64,000 nt of DNA from Amia ocellicauda (GCF_036373705.1 NW_027102663.1:477253-541252); one strand, 5' to 3'; shown: positions 1 to 9,511, counted from the first letter of the stretch. The notes: generated by a model from the sequence alone, not told the origin. A program made the numbers and translations.

Positions 1-1
1 C

Positions 2-1456
2 ACCTATGGTTTGAACGTGCTGGTGATTTGGGAACACGAGTGGACGACCCTGAAGCAACAGGATGCGGGGGTACAACGGTTTATGGAAACCTTGGACTTT
101 TCTGAACGTCTTGAGCCCCGGGATGCGTTATTTGGGGGTCGTACCAACGCCCTCTGTTTACATTATGAGGTAAAGGAGGGTGAGAGAGTAGATTACTATG
201 ATTTCACCAGTCTGTACCCTTATGTCAACAAGACCAAAATGTACCCGGTGGGGCGTCCAACCATTGTTTATCGTGACTTTCTCGAAATCGGACATTACTT
301 TGGTTTGATCAAAGTCACCATGTACCCTCCTCGCGAGCTGTTCTTACCCGTGTTGCCTTACAGGTGTTCGGGAAAATTGATGTTCCCTCTGTGTAGAACG
401 TGTGTGGAAACTGAAAATCAAACTACCTCTTGTCTGCACAGTGATGAAGAGAGAGCGCTGACGGGTGTCTGGTGTAGCATTGAGCTTGACAAGGCGGTGG
501 AGAAAGGTTACAGAGTCGGTAAGGTGTATGAGGTTTGGCATTTTTCTGAAAAATCTGATACTCTTTTTGCTGATTACATTATGACCCATCTGAAAGGGAA
601 ACAGGAGGCATCGGGCTATCCCTCATGGTGTGTTGACTCCGCGGCCAAAGAGCGATACGTTTAGCAATATTTTGAAAAGGAAGGGATCCGTCTAGAGCTG
701 GGGAACATAACTGTAAACCCCGCCAAGAGACAAATGTCCAAACTGATTTTAAACAGTCTGTGGGGTAAGTTTGGGGAAAGAAATTACCGTCTAAACACAA
801 CCTTGATTAAAACCCCTGAACAGTTTATAGAATTTATGTTTTCCAAACAACATGCAGTATCACACTTTCAATTCTTAAATGACCACGTGGCACAGGTCCA
901 GTGGAGGGCCCCTAAAGATTTCCCCACCAAACAGGGGAACGTTAATGTTTTCATAGCGGTTTTTACCACGGCTTACGCCCGGCTTGAACTGTACAACTTA
1001 ATGGATCAGTTGCAGGAACGCACGCTCTATCATGATACTGACTCTGTAATCTTTGTCACCAGGCCAGGGGATTGGGTCCCTCCCCTCGGGGACTACCTTG
1101 GGGAGTTAACGAGCGAACTAGATCCTCAGGACCACATAGTGGAGTTTGTTTCAGGGGGTCCTAAGACTTACGCATACAGAACGGCTGCGGGTAAGACCTG
1201 TATGAAAGTTAAGGGTTTCACTCTGAACCATTGTAACAACAAGCTCATTAACATCAAGTCTCTGACGACCCTGGTAGAAAGTTTTGTAACCGAGAAAGAC
1301 GCGCCTCCTCGTGAGATTATTACAGCCGGAAATCAGATCTATCGCAATAAAAAGGGGTACACGTTGGAAAATAGATCACTAAACAAACGGTTCAGGGTGG
1401 TGTACAATAAAAGAGTGTTGAAGACTGATTATACCACTCTGCCTTATGGATATTAG
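2..1456 (+). pseudogene. POLB: Unit 1: protein-primed family B DNA polymerase, C-terminal part, broken
   Basis: This is the polymerase half of the Polinton-type family B DNA polymerase, which copies the element from a protein primer. The window edge cuts off the N-terminal exonuclease half. Polymerase motif A (YDFTSLYPYVN, about 200-230), motif B (KLILNSLWGKFGER, about 739-780) and motif C (YHDTDSVIFV, about 1030-1058) are all visible. A CAG-to-TAG change at 662-664 stops the frame; the same codon is CAG in units 3 and 5, and the frame resumes unchanged after it. The last codons overlap the ATPase start by 11 bases. This is the only lesion seen in the visible part. Confidence 0.95.
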
Positions 1457-2117
1457 CGGTGGTTTTGAAAACAGACTTCAACACCCTTTCTCCTGTATTA
1501 TAGCCGGTCCCTCCAATTCGGGGAAGAGCTATCTTATAAAGAACATCATAGAAGATGTGGACGCAACCGTGTCCCAAGCTCTTGACAACATAGTGTGGTG
1601 TTTCTCTTGCTGGCAACCTCTCTACGATGATTTGGCTTCGAAAAAAAATAATCTGAAATTTGTGCAAGGTCTCCCCGCCTCGTTGTGTGACGATGACTTG
1701 TTCCCGCCCGGTAATACTAACCTAGTGATCCTTGATGACCTGATGGAGCAGGCCGGTGACAACAGTGAAGTGGAAAAAGCTTTCACAAAGTACACTCATC
1801 ATAGGAATTTAAGTATTATTTATTTAGTTCAAAATCTATTTTTTCAAGGTAAAAAAAGCCGCACTATTAATTTATATGCCAATTATATAATTCTTTTTAA
1901 AAACCCCAGAGATAAACTACAGGTCACCGTCTTGGCTCGTCAAATGTACCCTAACCAGACCAAGTTCTTTTTGGAGGCATTTGAGGATGCCACCAAAAAA
2001 CCCTACGGGTACTTGATTGCGGAATTAAATGCACAAACCCCAGAAGACTTTCCCCTAAGAACAGGTTTGTGCCCGCACGATTGGCCGGCAGTCTATGTGC
2101 TAAAGAAAAGGAAATAA
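1446..2117 (+). CDS. ATP: Unit 1: A32/FtsK-HerA-like genome-packaging ATPase
   Basis: This 223-residue ATPase is predicted to pump the linear genome into the capsid. Walker A is GPSNSGKS at residues 21-28 and Walker B is LVILDD at 93-98, the spacing expected of the Polinton/poxvirus A32 class. The ATG lies inside the last codons of the polymerase (TTATGGATATTAG), so the two genes are tightly coupled, and the 111-residue gene follows after 6 bases. The frame is open throughout. Residue choices Glu8, Phe53, the Asn-Thr after the GlyPro stretch, Tyr138-Ala and Glu-Leu-Asn near the C-terminus match unit 5 and differ from units 2 and 3. Confidence 0.92.
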   Translation: MDISGGFENRLQHPFSCIIAGPSNSGKSYLIKNIIEDVDATVSQALDNIVWCFSCWQPLYDDLASKKNNLKFVQGLPASLCDDDLFPPGNTNLVILDDLMEQAGDNSEVEKAFTKYTHHRNLSIIYLVQNLFFQGKKSRTINLYANYIILFKNPRDKLQVTVLARQMYPNQTKFFLEAFEDATKKPYGYLIAELNAQTPEDFPLRTGLCPHDWPAVYVLKKRK

Positions 2118-2123
2118 ATAAGA

Positions 2124-2459
2124 ATGTCTGTTCGGATTAAAAGAAATCTGCCGCTTTTGCAAATGTTATTTGAGAGGAGCCCGCGCCATAGGAAAGCTGT
2201 GCTGGCAGGGGCCCCCTCGGATTTGATCGAGACCCTGTGTGAAATAGCTTTTAACATCTTACGCGGTAATATACCCCTAACCCCTTCTCAACATTCTAAA
2301 CTCAAAAAACAAAAAGCGGTTATCAAGATCATCGCTAATAAGAAGTATTCTATTAAAAGAAAAAGAAAGAAGATTAATCAAACCGGGGGTTTTATAGGAC
2401 CGCTGTTGAGCATAGCCGTGCCTTTCCTAACCAGTCTTCTAGCTTCCAGAGTGGGTTAA
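2124..2459 (+). CDS. Unit 1: 111-residue basic Polinton protein, unknown role
   Basis: Small, strongly basic protein. Residues about 75-87 are almost all Lys/Arg (KKYSIKRKRKKINQ), followed by GG and a hydrophobic C-terminus (FIGPLLSIAVPFLTSLLASRVG, about 20 residues). A basic stretch followed by a short hydrophobic tail is common in small virion proteins of adenovirus-like and Polinton elements, so a core or minor virion role is inferred from that and from its place between the ATPase and another late-type gene. No catalytic motif is visible. The frame is intact, and near-identical copies exist in units 2 and 3. Confidence 0.7.
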   Translation: MSVRIKRNLPLLQMLFERSPRHRKAVLAGAPSDLIETLCEIAFNILRGNIPLTPSQHSKLKKQKAVIKIIANKKYSIKRKRKKINQTGGFIGPLLSIAVPFLTSLLASRVG

Positions 2460-2461
2460 TA

Positions 2462-3040
2462 ATGGAATATGCTCAGAAAATGTTTTTGATCCCTCAGGAG
2501 CAGCTTGAGAAACTGAGAAAAAATGTTGTCGGGCCAGAGCCCATTAGACAAACGGCCGAAAACAACCTGGACTCTGAAATGAAAGCTATACAGGCCAGGG
2601 CCGATTTAAATCAGTATTCCAAAGCCCAGTTGTATACCAACACGTTACAGCGCTACCTCCGTCTGGTTAGACAGGGTGAAAAAGATCAAAACATTTTAAC
2701 TTTAACCATGGCCTCTCAAGAAAATGGTTCTGGGGCTGATGCGGGGGGAACGGTTGATAAAGATGTTGCGGTGATCAAAGGTTCACACATGTTTGATTTG
2801 TTGAAGAGTGTCACTAGCACTAATAAGGTACCCGATAGTCGCCGACCTGTAGGCTGGAATGCTTTCCTACAGGCGATGGCCTGTCTGAACATGCCCCAAT
2901 CAACAGTTCCTAACCAGGAAACGCGACAAAAAATCCGTCTGTGTAAAGAGGTGGAGCCTGATCTGACTCCGATATCTCATTATTCTGACCATGCTGAGCG
3001 ACCATCCTCAGGATCTATCCATTGTTGGGAAGCTTATTAA
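2462..3040 (+). CDS. Unit 1: conserved Polinton late-type protein with in-frame internal deletion
   Basis: Unrecognised protein whose full form is 247 residues (compare unit 2). It begins 2 bases after the 111-residue gene and is the last gene on the + strand before the convergent junction. The N-terminus (MFLIPQEQLEKLR) is predicted helical; the C-terminus carries a conserved-looking GWNAFLQAMACLNMP segment. Unit 1 has lost 165 bases at about 2773 (GCGGTGATCAAAGG replaces GCGGTGACC...CTGATCAAAGG, repeat TGA). The loss is in frame and leaves 192 residues. A structural or assembly role is only a guess from position. Confidence 0.7.
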   Translation: MEYAQKMFLIPQEQLEKLRKNVVGPEPIRQTAENNLDSEMKAIQARADLNQYSKAQLYTNTLQRYLRLVRQGEKDQNILTLTMASQENGSGADAGGTVDKDVAVIKGSHMFDLLKSVTSTNKVPDSRRPVGWNAFLQAMACLNMPQSTVPNQETRQKIRLCKEVEPDLTPISHYSDHAERPSSGSIHCWEAY

Positions 3041-3219
3041 TCTCATGTTTTTATTTGTCTCCCCTGTAAATAATGACCCGACAAACAATTTTTTATTTTT
3101 ATTTTTTATTTTTCAAATGTTGTACATTTATTTATACCATAACCCCTGCTTTGTATAAGAATTGTGTTGAATAAAAACAAAACTAATGATTCAAAGGCTG
3201 TTTTCATTATTTTTTCACC
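3041..3219. terminator. Unit 1: convergent AT-rich 3'-end region with polyadenylation signals on both strands
   Basis: The + strand genes and the - strand protease/capsid genes converge here. AATAAA on the + strand lies at 3170-3175. TTTATT at 3127-3132 is AATAAA read on the - strand. T-rich runs fill the interval. No coding frame is seen. Confidence 0.6.
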
Positions 3220-3792
3220 TTAACACGCATGACATCTTTTAAAATCCTCACAAGAACACCCCATCTGTATACACGGCTGGCTAGGGTCGTAAGTCATTGT
3301 GTTATAAGGGGGGGTCCACAGTGTCCTGACAAACTCTGCCACTTTTTTATCATTTTGGCCTAAATCCTCACTGTACAAGGCCATAATATCGGGGTATGAC
3401 CTTCCTTTAGATCTATGATATAAGAAAAACACACAGTGTTGACCACAAGTGAAGGTCTGAAGACTTTGTACTTGACGACCGCTGTAAATGGTTTCTTGAC
3501 AGTTGTTGAGCAGAAAGTTATTGATCTTCCGAGGGAAAGGTCTGAAATCCGGGGGGTTTGCATAGGAATCAAAAAATTCACCACGGTGGTCCTCCCTTAG
3601 ATAAATAGCCAGCCAATGTTCTCCGGGCATATTTTTAGGGTGTGTGTTGATTATGTACATTGCAGGTAAATTCTTGATCTTAAATTTAGGCAGCTGATCG
3701 CAGGTGTAGACTCCTTGAAACAGTTTCCGTGAGCTGGCCAGGGCATTCATGATGTGGTTGAGCTCTCTGGTGTTCATTTTAATAATAATCAT
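3220..3792 (-). CDS. PRO: Unit 1: adenain-like (C48/C5 fold) cysteine protease
   Basis: Maturation protease of 190 residues, related to the adenovirus protease and Ulp1-type enzymes and expected to cleave capsid precursors. Candidate active-site residues are His59 (in GEHWLAIYL), Asp75 (FFDSY), Gln109 and Cys116 (in TCGQHC). The His-to-Asp and Gln-to-Cys spacing closely follows adenain, with Asp in place of its Glu. The start ATG overlaps the stop of the major capsid gene (TATGATTATTATTAA), so protease probably follows the capsid gene on one transcript. The C-terminus is Cys-rich (CSCEDFKRCHAC). The frame is intact. Confidence 0.93.
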   Translation of the reverse strand: MIIIKMNTRELNHIMNALASSRKLFQGVYTCDQLPKFKIKNLPAMYIINTHPKNMPGEHWLAIYLREDHRGEFFDSYANPPDFRPFPRKINNFLLNNCQETIYSGRQVQSLQTFTCGQHCVFFLYHRSKGRSYPDIMALYSEDLGQNDKKVAEFVRTLWTPPYNTMTYDPSQPCIQMGCSCEDFKRCHAC

Positions 3793-5094
3793 ACATAACG
3801 TTTCTCCTCTGATTCACCTCAATAATGTTGTCAAACACTGCATACACGACCATATTTACAGTGCGTGGTAGAGGCTGCTTGAAACGCATCTCCAAACGCA
3901 TATTGCCCGTCTTCATCTGTGAAAAATGTTGTCCACACTCTTCGTCAGGGGTCAGGTTGAAACCGTACAGGGTGTAACCGCTGCAGTATTCCCGGCGATC
4001 GATCAGCCGGGAGTTTGATCCTTGAGATGGCGACCCGTAGCCAGTACTAGACTGTCATATTCACGAACCGCATTGCCGTTTTCAAAGTCAGGTTGAAAAG
4101 GTCTGGATGGAACCTGCACACCATCGACGTACAACGCTATAAATTCCGCGTTATAATGTTTAAAGTTAAAGGGGTTCTTGTTGTAAACCCCGGTAAATGC
4201 ATCATTATCTTCGAGACCTATAATAACCTGTTTTGGGAGCTGTCCTAGAAACAGATTTTCCTGGTTCATCACCCGTGTCCCTGCGGGGATACTGTGGACT
4301 TTCATATAGACTCTTTCGATCGGGTACTTGGTGTTTGCCGTCATTAACGCCTGCGCGTGTCCTAGTTTAACCGCCGGGGAGACGGACACTTTTTTCACAA
4401 ACAGCGAGGCCGATAATATGGTCAGTTTATATTTTTCAGTATCAGGGGTCATCAGACAAAAAGCACTTTTACTACGGATCATTTTAATTTTAATGTCTAC
4501 CCCGTTGAGCATGAGTTTTTCTTGGAAAAATATGTCTGCATGGATATGCCCCATTAGCTCAAAGGTCCTCCCTTCTGTTGAAAAGGCCGTTCTTTTTTGC
4601 AAACCCTTATTGAGTCCCTCTGGATCCTTGTCGTCCATAGCTTCCGGGATGTCTTTGAAGAAAAGGCCGGGGCTGAACTGTTTGCTTAGGGTCTCCTCAC
4701 TATAATTAAGTATACACTCCATCATGGCTCTATAGGGGTAAGTATTGCTGCTTTGACTAATGAGCCGATCTCCCAGGGTCACATCCACCTGTGAAAACAT
4801 GGTGGCCACCGGGTAATTGATGACCCCAGCGTTGGTCGTCTTCTCGATTGCATCGCCATCCTCATCAGTCACTTTACAGTTCATTAAAATAAATGTGTTA
4901 TTCAAATCAATATAATCCTCGCCATTGCCAGCTATAAAAAACTCCAGAGGGGCCGTGTCTGAAATTGCAGAAAGAGGGGGAATCTCTACATATATGATCT
5001 TATCTATACTCGTTTGAGTGTATGGAACTGTAAACAGATCCAGTTCTGATTTGACGCATTCTTCCGATAGACTCTTCCGATGGACAAAAGACAT
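3779..5094 (-). pseudogene. MCP: Unit 1: double jelly-roll major capsid protein, frameshifted near the C-terminus
   Basis: Resembles the Polinton major capsid protein family, often labelled F54H12.2-like in animal genomes, which forms the trimeric hexon-like capsomer. The start chosen is the ATG at 5094, which opens inside the 3' end of the preceding pX-like gene (95-base overlap). Two extra bases at about 4012-4014 (CAGCCGGGAG, against CAGCAGAG in unit 2) shift the frame and end it at 4003. The original C-terminal frame continues to the stop at 3779, overlapping the protease start. This is the only unit that keeps the capsid N-terminal segment behind its own ATG. Confidence 0.85.
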
Positions 5095-5587
5095 GTTTAA
5101 AAGATGTATCCTGAGGCTCTATTTTTCTTTCTTTGAGACTTTCTTTTTGCAGGTTTTTTCTTGTGCTGCTTCCTTCTCCGAGTGTTTCCACGATATGTTG
5201 GAGAATGAGAGATTCTTCGTTTTTTGTTAGCCACGGATCTTTGTCGCCCCCTGGTGGACACATGCTGTTTCTTCTTTTACCCCCCCCTCCTCGCCATTAC
5301 CATGAGACCCGAACCCTCCTGATGCTCATGGCTAGCTGGCCGGTTCATAACATTGGTGAACACGTCACTAACAATATTTTTAGCCGCTGATTTCAAGTGG
5401 GGTCTGGCTATAGCAAAGCCTCTCTTAAGCAGGGGTATGGCCATTCTAAAGAGACCACGAAAGAGTCCTCCTAGACCGGCGCCATACATTGTGGGGGCTC
5501 CTACAATACCGGGCAAGCCGTTCCATCTTGCATCTTGTAATAATCCACATAGGCGCTAGGATCTACATAACCCCTCGAGGTAGCCAT
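5000..5587 (-). pseudogene. Unit 1: pVI/pX-like minor core protein, two frameshifts
   Basis: Begins 1 base after the penton stop (TAAAATGG). The N-terminal half has a Gly-rich and basic amphipathic segment (GLGGLFRGLFRMAIPLLKRG) followed by a NIVSDVFTNVMNR helix, reminiscent of adenovirus-type minor core or membrane-lytic proteins; the family assignment is inference. A missing base near 5518 and a C8 run at 5280-5287 (C7 is in frame in unit 4) each break the frame. The Lys/Glu-rich C-terminal half remains open from 5263 to the stop at 5000. Confidence 0.6.
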
Positions 5588-5588
5588 T

Positions 5589-6321
5589 TTAATAATGTAC
5601 AAACTGTTTCAGGGGTCGAAAATGTAGTTTGACATTAACTTTACTGAAGCGGAAGGGTACGTTGATATTCTGATCCGATTTTACTTCGATCGTGATGTTG
5701 TCAAAGTGGGTATTTGAGACTGGTACGTAGTGTGGTTTGTCATAAGTAATTGTGACCATGTCATTGCTTTTACCTTTAATAAGTACATTTCTCAAAAGGG
5801 GGACATAACTATCCCCGACCCTCTGGTGGGTTATGATATCCGTATACACATAAAGAGTGTAAAAGCCGCCCCACCACTTCTGAGAACCTGCTCTCTGTGT
5901 CAGAATAGAACCCAAATATACGCCCCAGTTGGCCGCTGGTTTGAATGCTAATACCTGGTTTTGACACCTTGTACACTCTGTTTTTAATAGGGTTGTAATA
6001 TAGCTTGATGTTGGGGGTGCCTTCTGAGAACTGTTTATGCATCTCATCTAATATTTTATCCACATTGTCATAATAACCTCCTTGTATCGTGAATGTCCAT
6101 TGACTCTTTTTAACATCATCAAAAATGGCGAAGGTGGCATCCTTATCTTGTAAAACAGCCCAAGTGTAAGGATACTGTATTTCCGCCAACCCCACTTCCC
6201 ACGACCCCCTTAGATCTATAGATTTTCCAAATTGTACCGTGTAACTGGATATTTCATTTTTAGGATATATATCGAGAGAGGCATTACTGGGTAGAGTCAC
6301 GTAGAAGCCTCCTGATTCCAT
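5589..6321 (-). pseudogene. mCP: Unit 1: minor capsid (penton, single jelly-roll) protein with the shared frameshift
   Basis: The start chosen is the ATG at 6321, opening the FYVTLPSNASLDIYP segment typical of Polinton pentons; in-frame ATGs farther up (6435) lie inside the integrase coding end and are less likely. The jelly-roll core (SWEVGLAEIQYPYTW) follows. Around 5860-5910 the reading frame changes: the upstream frame runs to a stop at 5809, while the conserved continuation (FYTLYVYTDI, then VGDSYVPLLRNV) is in the next frame and ends at 5589. All four units that contain this gene have the same break, so it is either an old mutation or a programmed shift. Confidence 0.8.
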
Positions 6322-6367
6322 CTTGAGAATCGAAAGTAATGCCCCCAACACACCCGCGGGCATGTTG

Positions 6368-7477
6368 TTATAAGGATTGAATATCGCAAACCTGTTGTTC
6401 CGGGACCCAACTATTGAACTTTTCAGACCATCCAAGCCATTTCATCAACACATATTTTTTCCGGTTCTGGGTTTTTTCAGCTAATATCTTTTCAACTCTG
6501 TATACACTGTCTTTACCCACAATAATTTTTTGTAACTCGGCTTCGTAAAACGTTCCTTCTATATCCTCCCTGTCATAGTCTTTTAACCGGTACACGGGGG
6601 GGTCTCTAGCCAACTGTTCGGTAACTGTAAAATATTCGTCAGAAAATGTTTGTTCATAACCTTTGGCAAAAGTACTCCTTAGCTTTGAAACGCGAACCAC
6701 ATCACCGATGTTGAACTAATAAGTAGTTTTTCCCTTCTTAATAAATGGTCGGTATAATTTTTTATAGACCTTAAAAGAATTACTTTGATCAACATCTAAA
6801 GGCTTCATTTTAATACTGGTGTGATACCCTTGGTTGTAAGCATCGATAAAATCCTGAACTTTATCAAAATACTTGAACGTGTTGACCGCTGTAAAATATC
6901 TCCACATTTTGGTCTTTATGGTGCGGTTAAACCTCTCCACTACCGATGCCCTAAGCTCATTACCGGTGGTGAAATGATGTATTTTGTGTCTCTTCAGTAG
7001 ATTCTGAAATTCTCTGTTGAGAAACTCTTTTCCTTTATCAGTCTGCAGTTTTTTAGGACATCGACCCTGGGACAATATATCCTCAAAGGCCCTTGTCACC
7101 GCCCGACCTGTTTTATTATGTAGAATGCGAGCCCAGGCATATTTTGATAACACATCGATACACATCAACATCAATTTGTGACCATTGTTATGTTTTGATA
7201 AATTTGACATATCGACTAGATCCATTTGCCATTGTGAATCTATGTCAGTTGCATATACGCGGTTTCTTTTAAAGTTAATCCTGAGAGGTTTATGTAAGGT
7301 ATAGGCGTCTTGTTCCCGTAACCATTCTGAAACAACCACATCATTAACCTTCACTCCGGCCTCAGCGAGTCCTCTTTGAAAACCCTTCTTACCCGCCAAA
7401 CCCCCAATCTTGGCTGGGTTGTAGTATAGTTCCTGCATTTGGGGAGCTTGCCGAGTCATTCTGTCAAATAACCACAC
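6368..7477 (-). pseudogene. INT: Unit 1: retroviral-type integrase with chromodomain, one nonsense codon
   Basis: DDE integrase that would join element ends to target DNA and create 6-bp target duplications. The catalytic residues are present: Asp86 (WQMDLVDM), Asp147 (LQTDKGKEF) and Glu181 (VVERFNRTIK). A C-terminal chromodomain (VEKILAEKTQNRKKYVLMKW, then WVPEQQ) suggests chromatin-guided targeting. An AAG-to-TAG change at 6716-6718 separates the catalytic part (253 residues) from the chromodomain part; units 2 and 3 keep AAG there. The stop at 6368 lies within the upstream open frame of the penton gene. Confidence 0.95.
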
Positions 7478-7631
7478 AGACCCACACTATGCGCAAAGTT
7501 TTTATACAAGGTTTTTTATTCAACTTCAGGAGAGCAGATACCCCTTTTTAGACATTTGAGAAAAGTATAACATACACAACAATTTTTTCTACGGTCCAGA
7601 CAAAAAGAAATCAGATGATTGGTTACTTGAT
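7478..7631. terminator. Unit 1: 3' end of the right-hand leftward transcript
   Basis: TTTATT at 7515-7520 is AATAAA on the - strand, downstream of the three right-end genes and just before the integrase start. It would end the early-type transcript before the late genes. No coding frame is seen. Confidence 0.5.
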
Positions 7632-8024
7632 CTATATCAACAAATATACCTGTTTCTTTATCTTGTAGGCACACACCTCAGTTACATATGTAAATAAAAC
7701 AACAATATGACCTATTTTAAAAGTAAACAGAGGTGTATTAAACATGCTCAGTAAAAGGTCATACAGATGTTGATGAAATGGCCTAATATCATTCTTGGCC
7801 CCCTTGAGCCCTTCATCCCAGTGTTCGTACCCCCCGGTCTTTGTTACAGCAGCCATTCACTTTTCCAGGTTTGAAAGTTGATCCTCATCGATGGTTAAAT
7901 CTGTAGAGAAAAGGCTCGCGTTGGCTACTTTTCTGTCAAGCACATGGTGTAATAGCGCTCTCAGGTTAGCTGCTGAGTGTTGATGACAGAACCAGTTGCA
8001 GAAGCAGTCCAGAACATTCCCCAT
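7632..8024 (-). pseudogene. Unit 1: 130-residue right-end protein, weakly Bcl-2-like, nonsense codon
   Basis: Starts at the ATG at 8024, 12 bases after the stop of the 282-residue gene, so both probably share a transcript. The frame is open to a TGA at 7857-7859 (TTA in unit 2), then continues to a TAG at 7632. The C-terminal half has a hydrophobic segment, FKIGHIVVLFTYVTEVCAY, whose pattern (Gly, hydrophobic run, Phe-Thr-Tyr) recalls a BH1-type helix. Bcl-2 homologues are known in related elements, but the match is weak, and a generic helical protein is also possible. Confidence 0.5.
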
Positions 8025-8036
8025 GTTCAAAGTCCC

Positions 8037-8885
8037 TTAGTTCAGGTCAGAGTCTGAATCAGTGGCGTAGATGTCGAATTCTTCGTCGCTGCCCCCAGCT
8101 TTAACTTCTTTACGGAAGAAATAAGCTTTTAGCTTGCCAGCGGTTTTTCTACTCGGCTCATCCAGGTCATTGAGCAGCTGCCCAAGTTTCTCTATTATAA
8201 ACGGCTCCTTTTTCAGCTCCAGCAAAATCTCATCTATGATTTTCTGGACTTGTCCCACAGTGACATGTATGTGGGAGTAAGAGAGCGCCTTGATTAGTGC
8301 CGGTTTCAGCCACGGTTTGTTCAGTCTTCTGTAAAACACGTTGAAATAGAACAGGAAATAGTAACGGTCTGGTTCAAACAAACAACTGTGTCTCAACTGA
8401 CTGGGGTGATTCACTTCACACCCCCGACAGACTTCTTTCAGAGCTCGGTCGATGAGAGCACTCAGAATATACACCAGGGTGCTTTTAACCACTCTGCTTA
8501 CTTGGTCACATACCCCGGGCAAGAATCCTGCGTCTTCATCACGCCCCCGGGACAGTCCGATGCTCATTGGGTCGCCTGGTGGTTTGTGGGGTGTTTCTCC
8601 ATCCATTGGACTGACCCCCTCCTGAGACGCACAGACGGTAGACAATTCGGCAAAATCGAGGCCCTCCATGAGCTCCAGAGGCTGGGGATCCCCGAGACTC
8701 ATTTGGACATCCATCGCACCGCATGTTGTTTCGTCCTGAGGGACCGGGGTCTGAGGTCTTGGAGAGTAACCACAGTCAAAGGGTTCCAGAGTGTATACAA
8801 AATCTGGGGAATAGAACCAGGGGTGATCCCGGGTTTGAAGAGGCCTGTAGAGCCTGTCGACGTCCGCAGCTTTCGGGTAAGACAT
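8037..8885 (-). CDS. Unit 1: 282-residue protein with Cys/His cluster and acidic tail, unknown function
   Basis: Start placed at the ATG at 8885 (MSYPKAAD), which all units share; a farther upstream GTG is unique to this unit. Residues 30-125 are Pro- and acid-rich and probably disordered. A possible zinc site is formed by Cys153, Cys156, His166 and Cys168 (CRGCEVNHPSQLRHSC). It is followed by an aromatic, helical region and ends in an acidic tail (SDEEFDIYATDSDSDLN). The gene is right-end and early-type by position. The frame is open. A regulatory protein is a guess from the composition. Confidence 0.75.
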   Translation of the reverse strand: MSYPKAADVDRLYRPLQTRDHPWFYSPDFVYTLEPFDCGYSPRPQTPVPQDETTCGAMDVQMSLGDPQPLELMEGLDFAELSTVCASQEGVSPMDGETPHKPPGDPMSIGLSRGRDEDAGFLPGVCDQVSRVVKSTLVYILSALIDRALKEVCRGCEVNHPSQLRHSCLFEPDRYYFLFYFNVFYRRLNKPWLKPALIKALSYSHIHVTVGQVQKIIDEILLELKKEPFIIEKLGQLLNDLDEPSRKTAGKLKAYFFRKEVKAGGSDEEFDIYATDSDSDLN

Positions 8886-8988
8886 TCTCTTTAATTTTAA
8901 ACCATGAATGAATTGTTGCACCTTTTATCCTATCTCTTCACTACGTCACGACACACCGCCCTCTTAGAAGAGAGTAGCCCCTGAGCCG
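8886..8988 (-). promoter_or_regulatory. Unit 1: promoter of the 282-residue gene with CRE-like site
   Basis: Reading leftward, TGACGTA (8942-8948, seen as TACGTCA on +) precedes a TATA-like GGATAAAAGG (about 8921-8930), which is about 40 bases upstream of the ATG at 8885. The same TGACGTA heptamer occurs three times in the terminal repeat. Conserved in all four units that carry the region. Confidence 0.5.
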
Positions 8989-9393
8989 TCAGACCCCCCT
9001 CCAAAACCCCACACGTCGTCTGTCGTAGTTCTGCAAGCTTTCCCATTCACACCTTTCAAAACCCTGAGTCGGAGACTCCATTTCGCATTCTCTTGGACCC
9101 TCTTGCAAGCCTTCTAGAGTCTTATCCACAAGCCCCAGATCTCTCCAGGCCATCACCTTCAACCAGTCCTCATAAGAGTATTCAATTACCGTCTCAAAAG
9201 GTTCCAACGTACCCTCCTTCTCTCCCAAAGCAAGAAGCTCCACTCCAACATAGCTGGGATCCCTTTTAAAGCGGTTACCCCGTCGAGCCCCCCAGAACAA
9301 CACCCAGGAGCGTTCAATCTTCAAATTGGTGAGTACAGGAACCCTTGCCCGGGATTGTTTCTTGCGGGGTTTCATGTTGATGTCGCTGGACAT
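8965..9393 (-). pseudogene. Unit 1: remnant of the 236-residue right-end protein
   Basis: The ATG at 9393 and the basic N-terminus (MKPRKKQSRARVPVLTN) match unit 3, but about 300 bases are missing at about 9022-9024 (CGTCTGTCGTAG). The frame changes at the junction and stops at 8989. What remains is about 120 residues of the N-terminal part plus an aberrant tail. See unit 3 (39677-40387) for the full form. Confidence 0.75.
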
Positions 9394-9511
9394 GTTGAAG
9401 AAGCGGGATGTTTCAGAAGCTGAGAATTAAAGAGGTATTGCCTAAAAGAAGCGCGGGTTCTTAAATAGAGAGGAGAGTTTCGGGGCATTGCCTTCAGAGG
9501 GGTGGGGGTAT
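9394..9511 (-). promoter_or_regulatory. Unit 1: promoter of the right-most gene
   Basis: TTAAATA at 9461-9467 (TATTTAA on the - strand) lies about 70 bases upstream of the ATG at 9393, a usual TATA distance allowing for a short leader. A G-rich stretch on + (GGGGTGGGGG, about 9500-9509) abuts the terminal repeat and could act as a GC box. Confidence 0.5.

Noticed and set aside
4328-4705. 125-codon + strand frame inside the capsid gene
   Set aside because: Antisense shadow of the major capsid coding sequence; no start context or family resemblance.
8388-8894. 168-codon + strand frame opposite the 282-residue gene
   Set aside because: Exact antisense of a better supported gene with its own promoter; recurs in units 2 and 4 only because the gene does.
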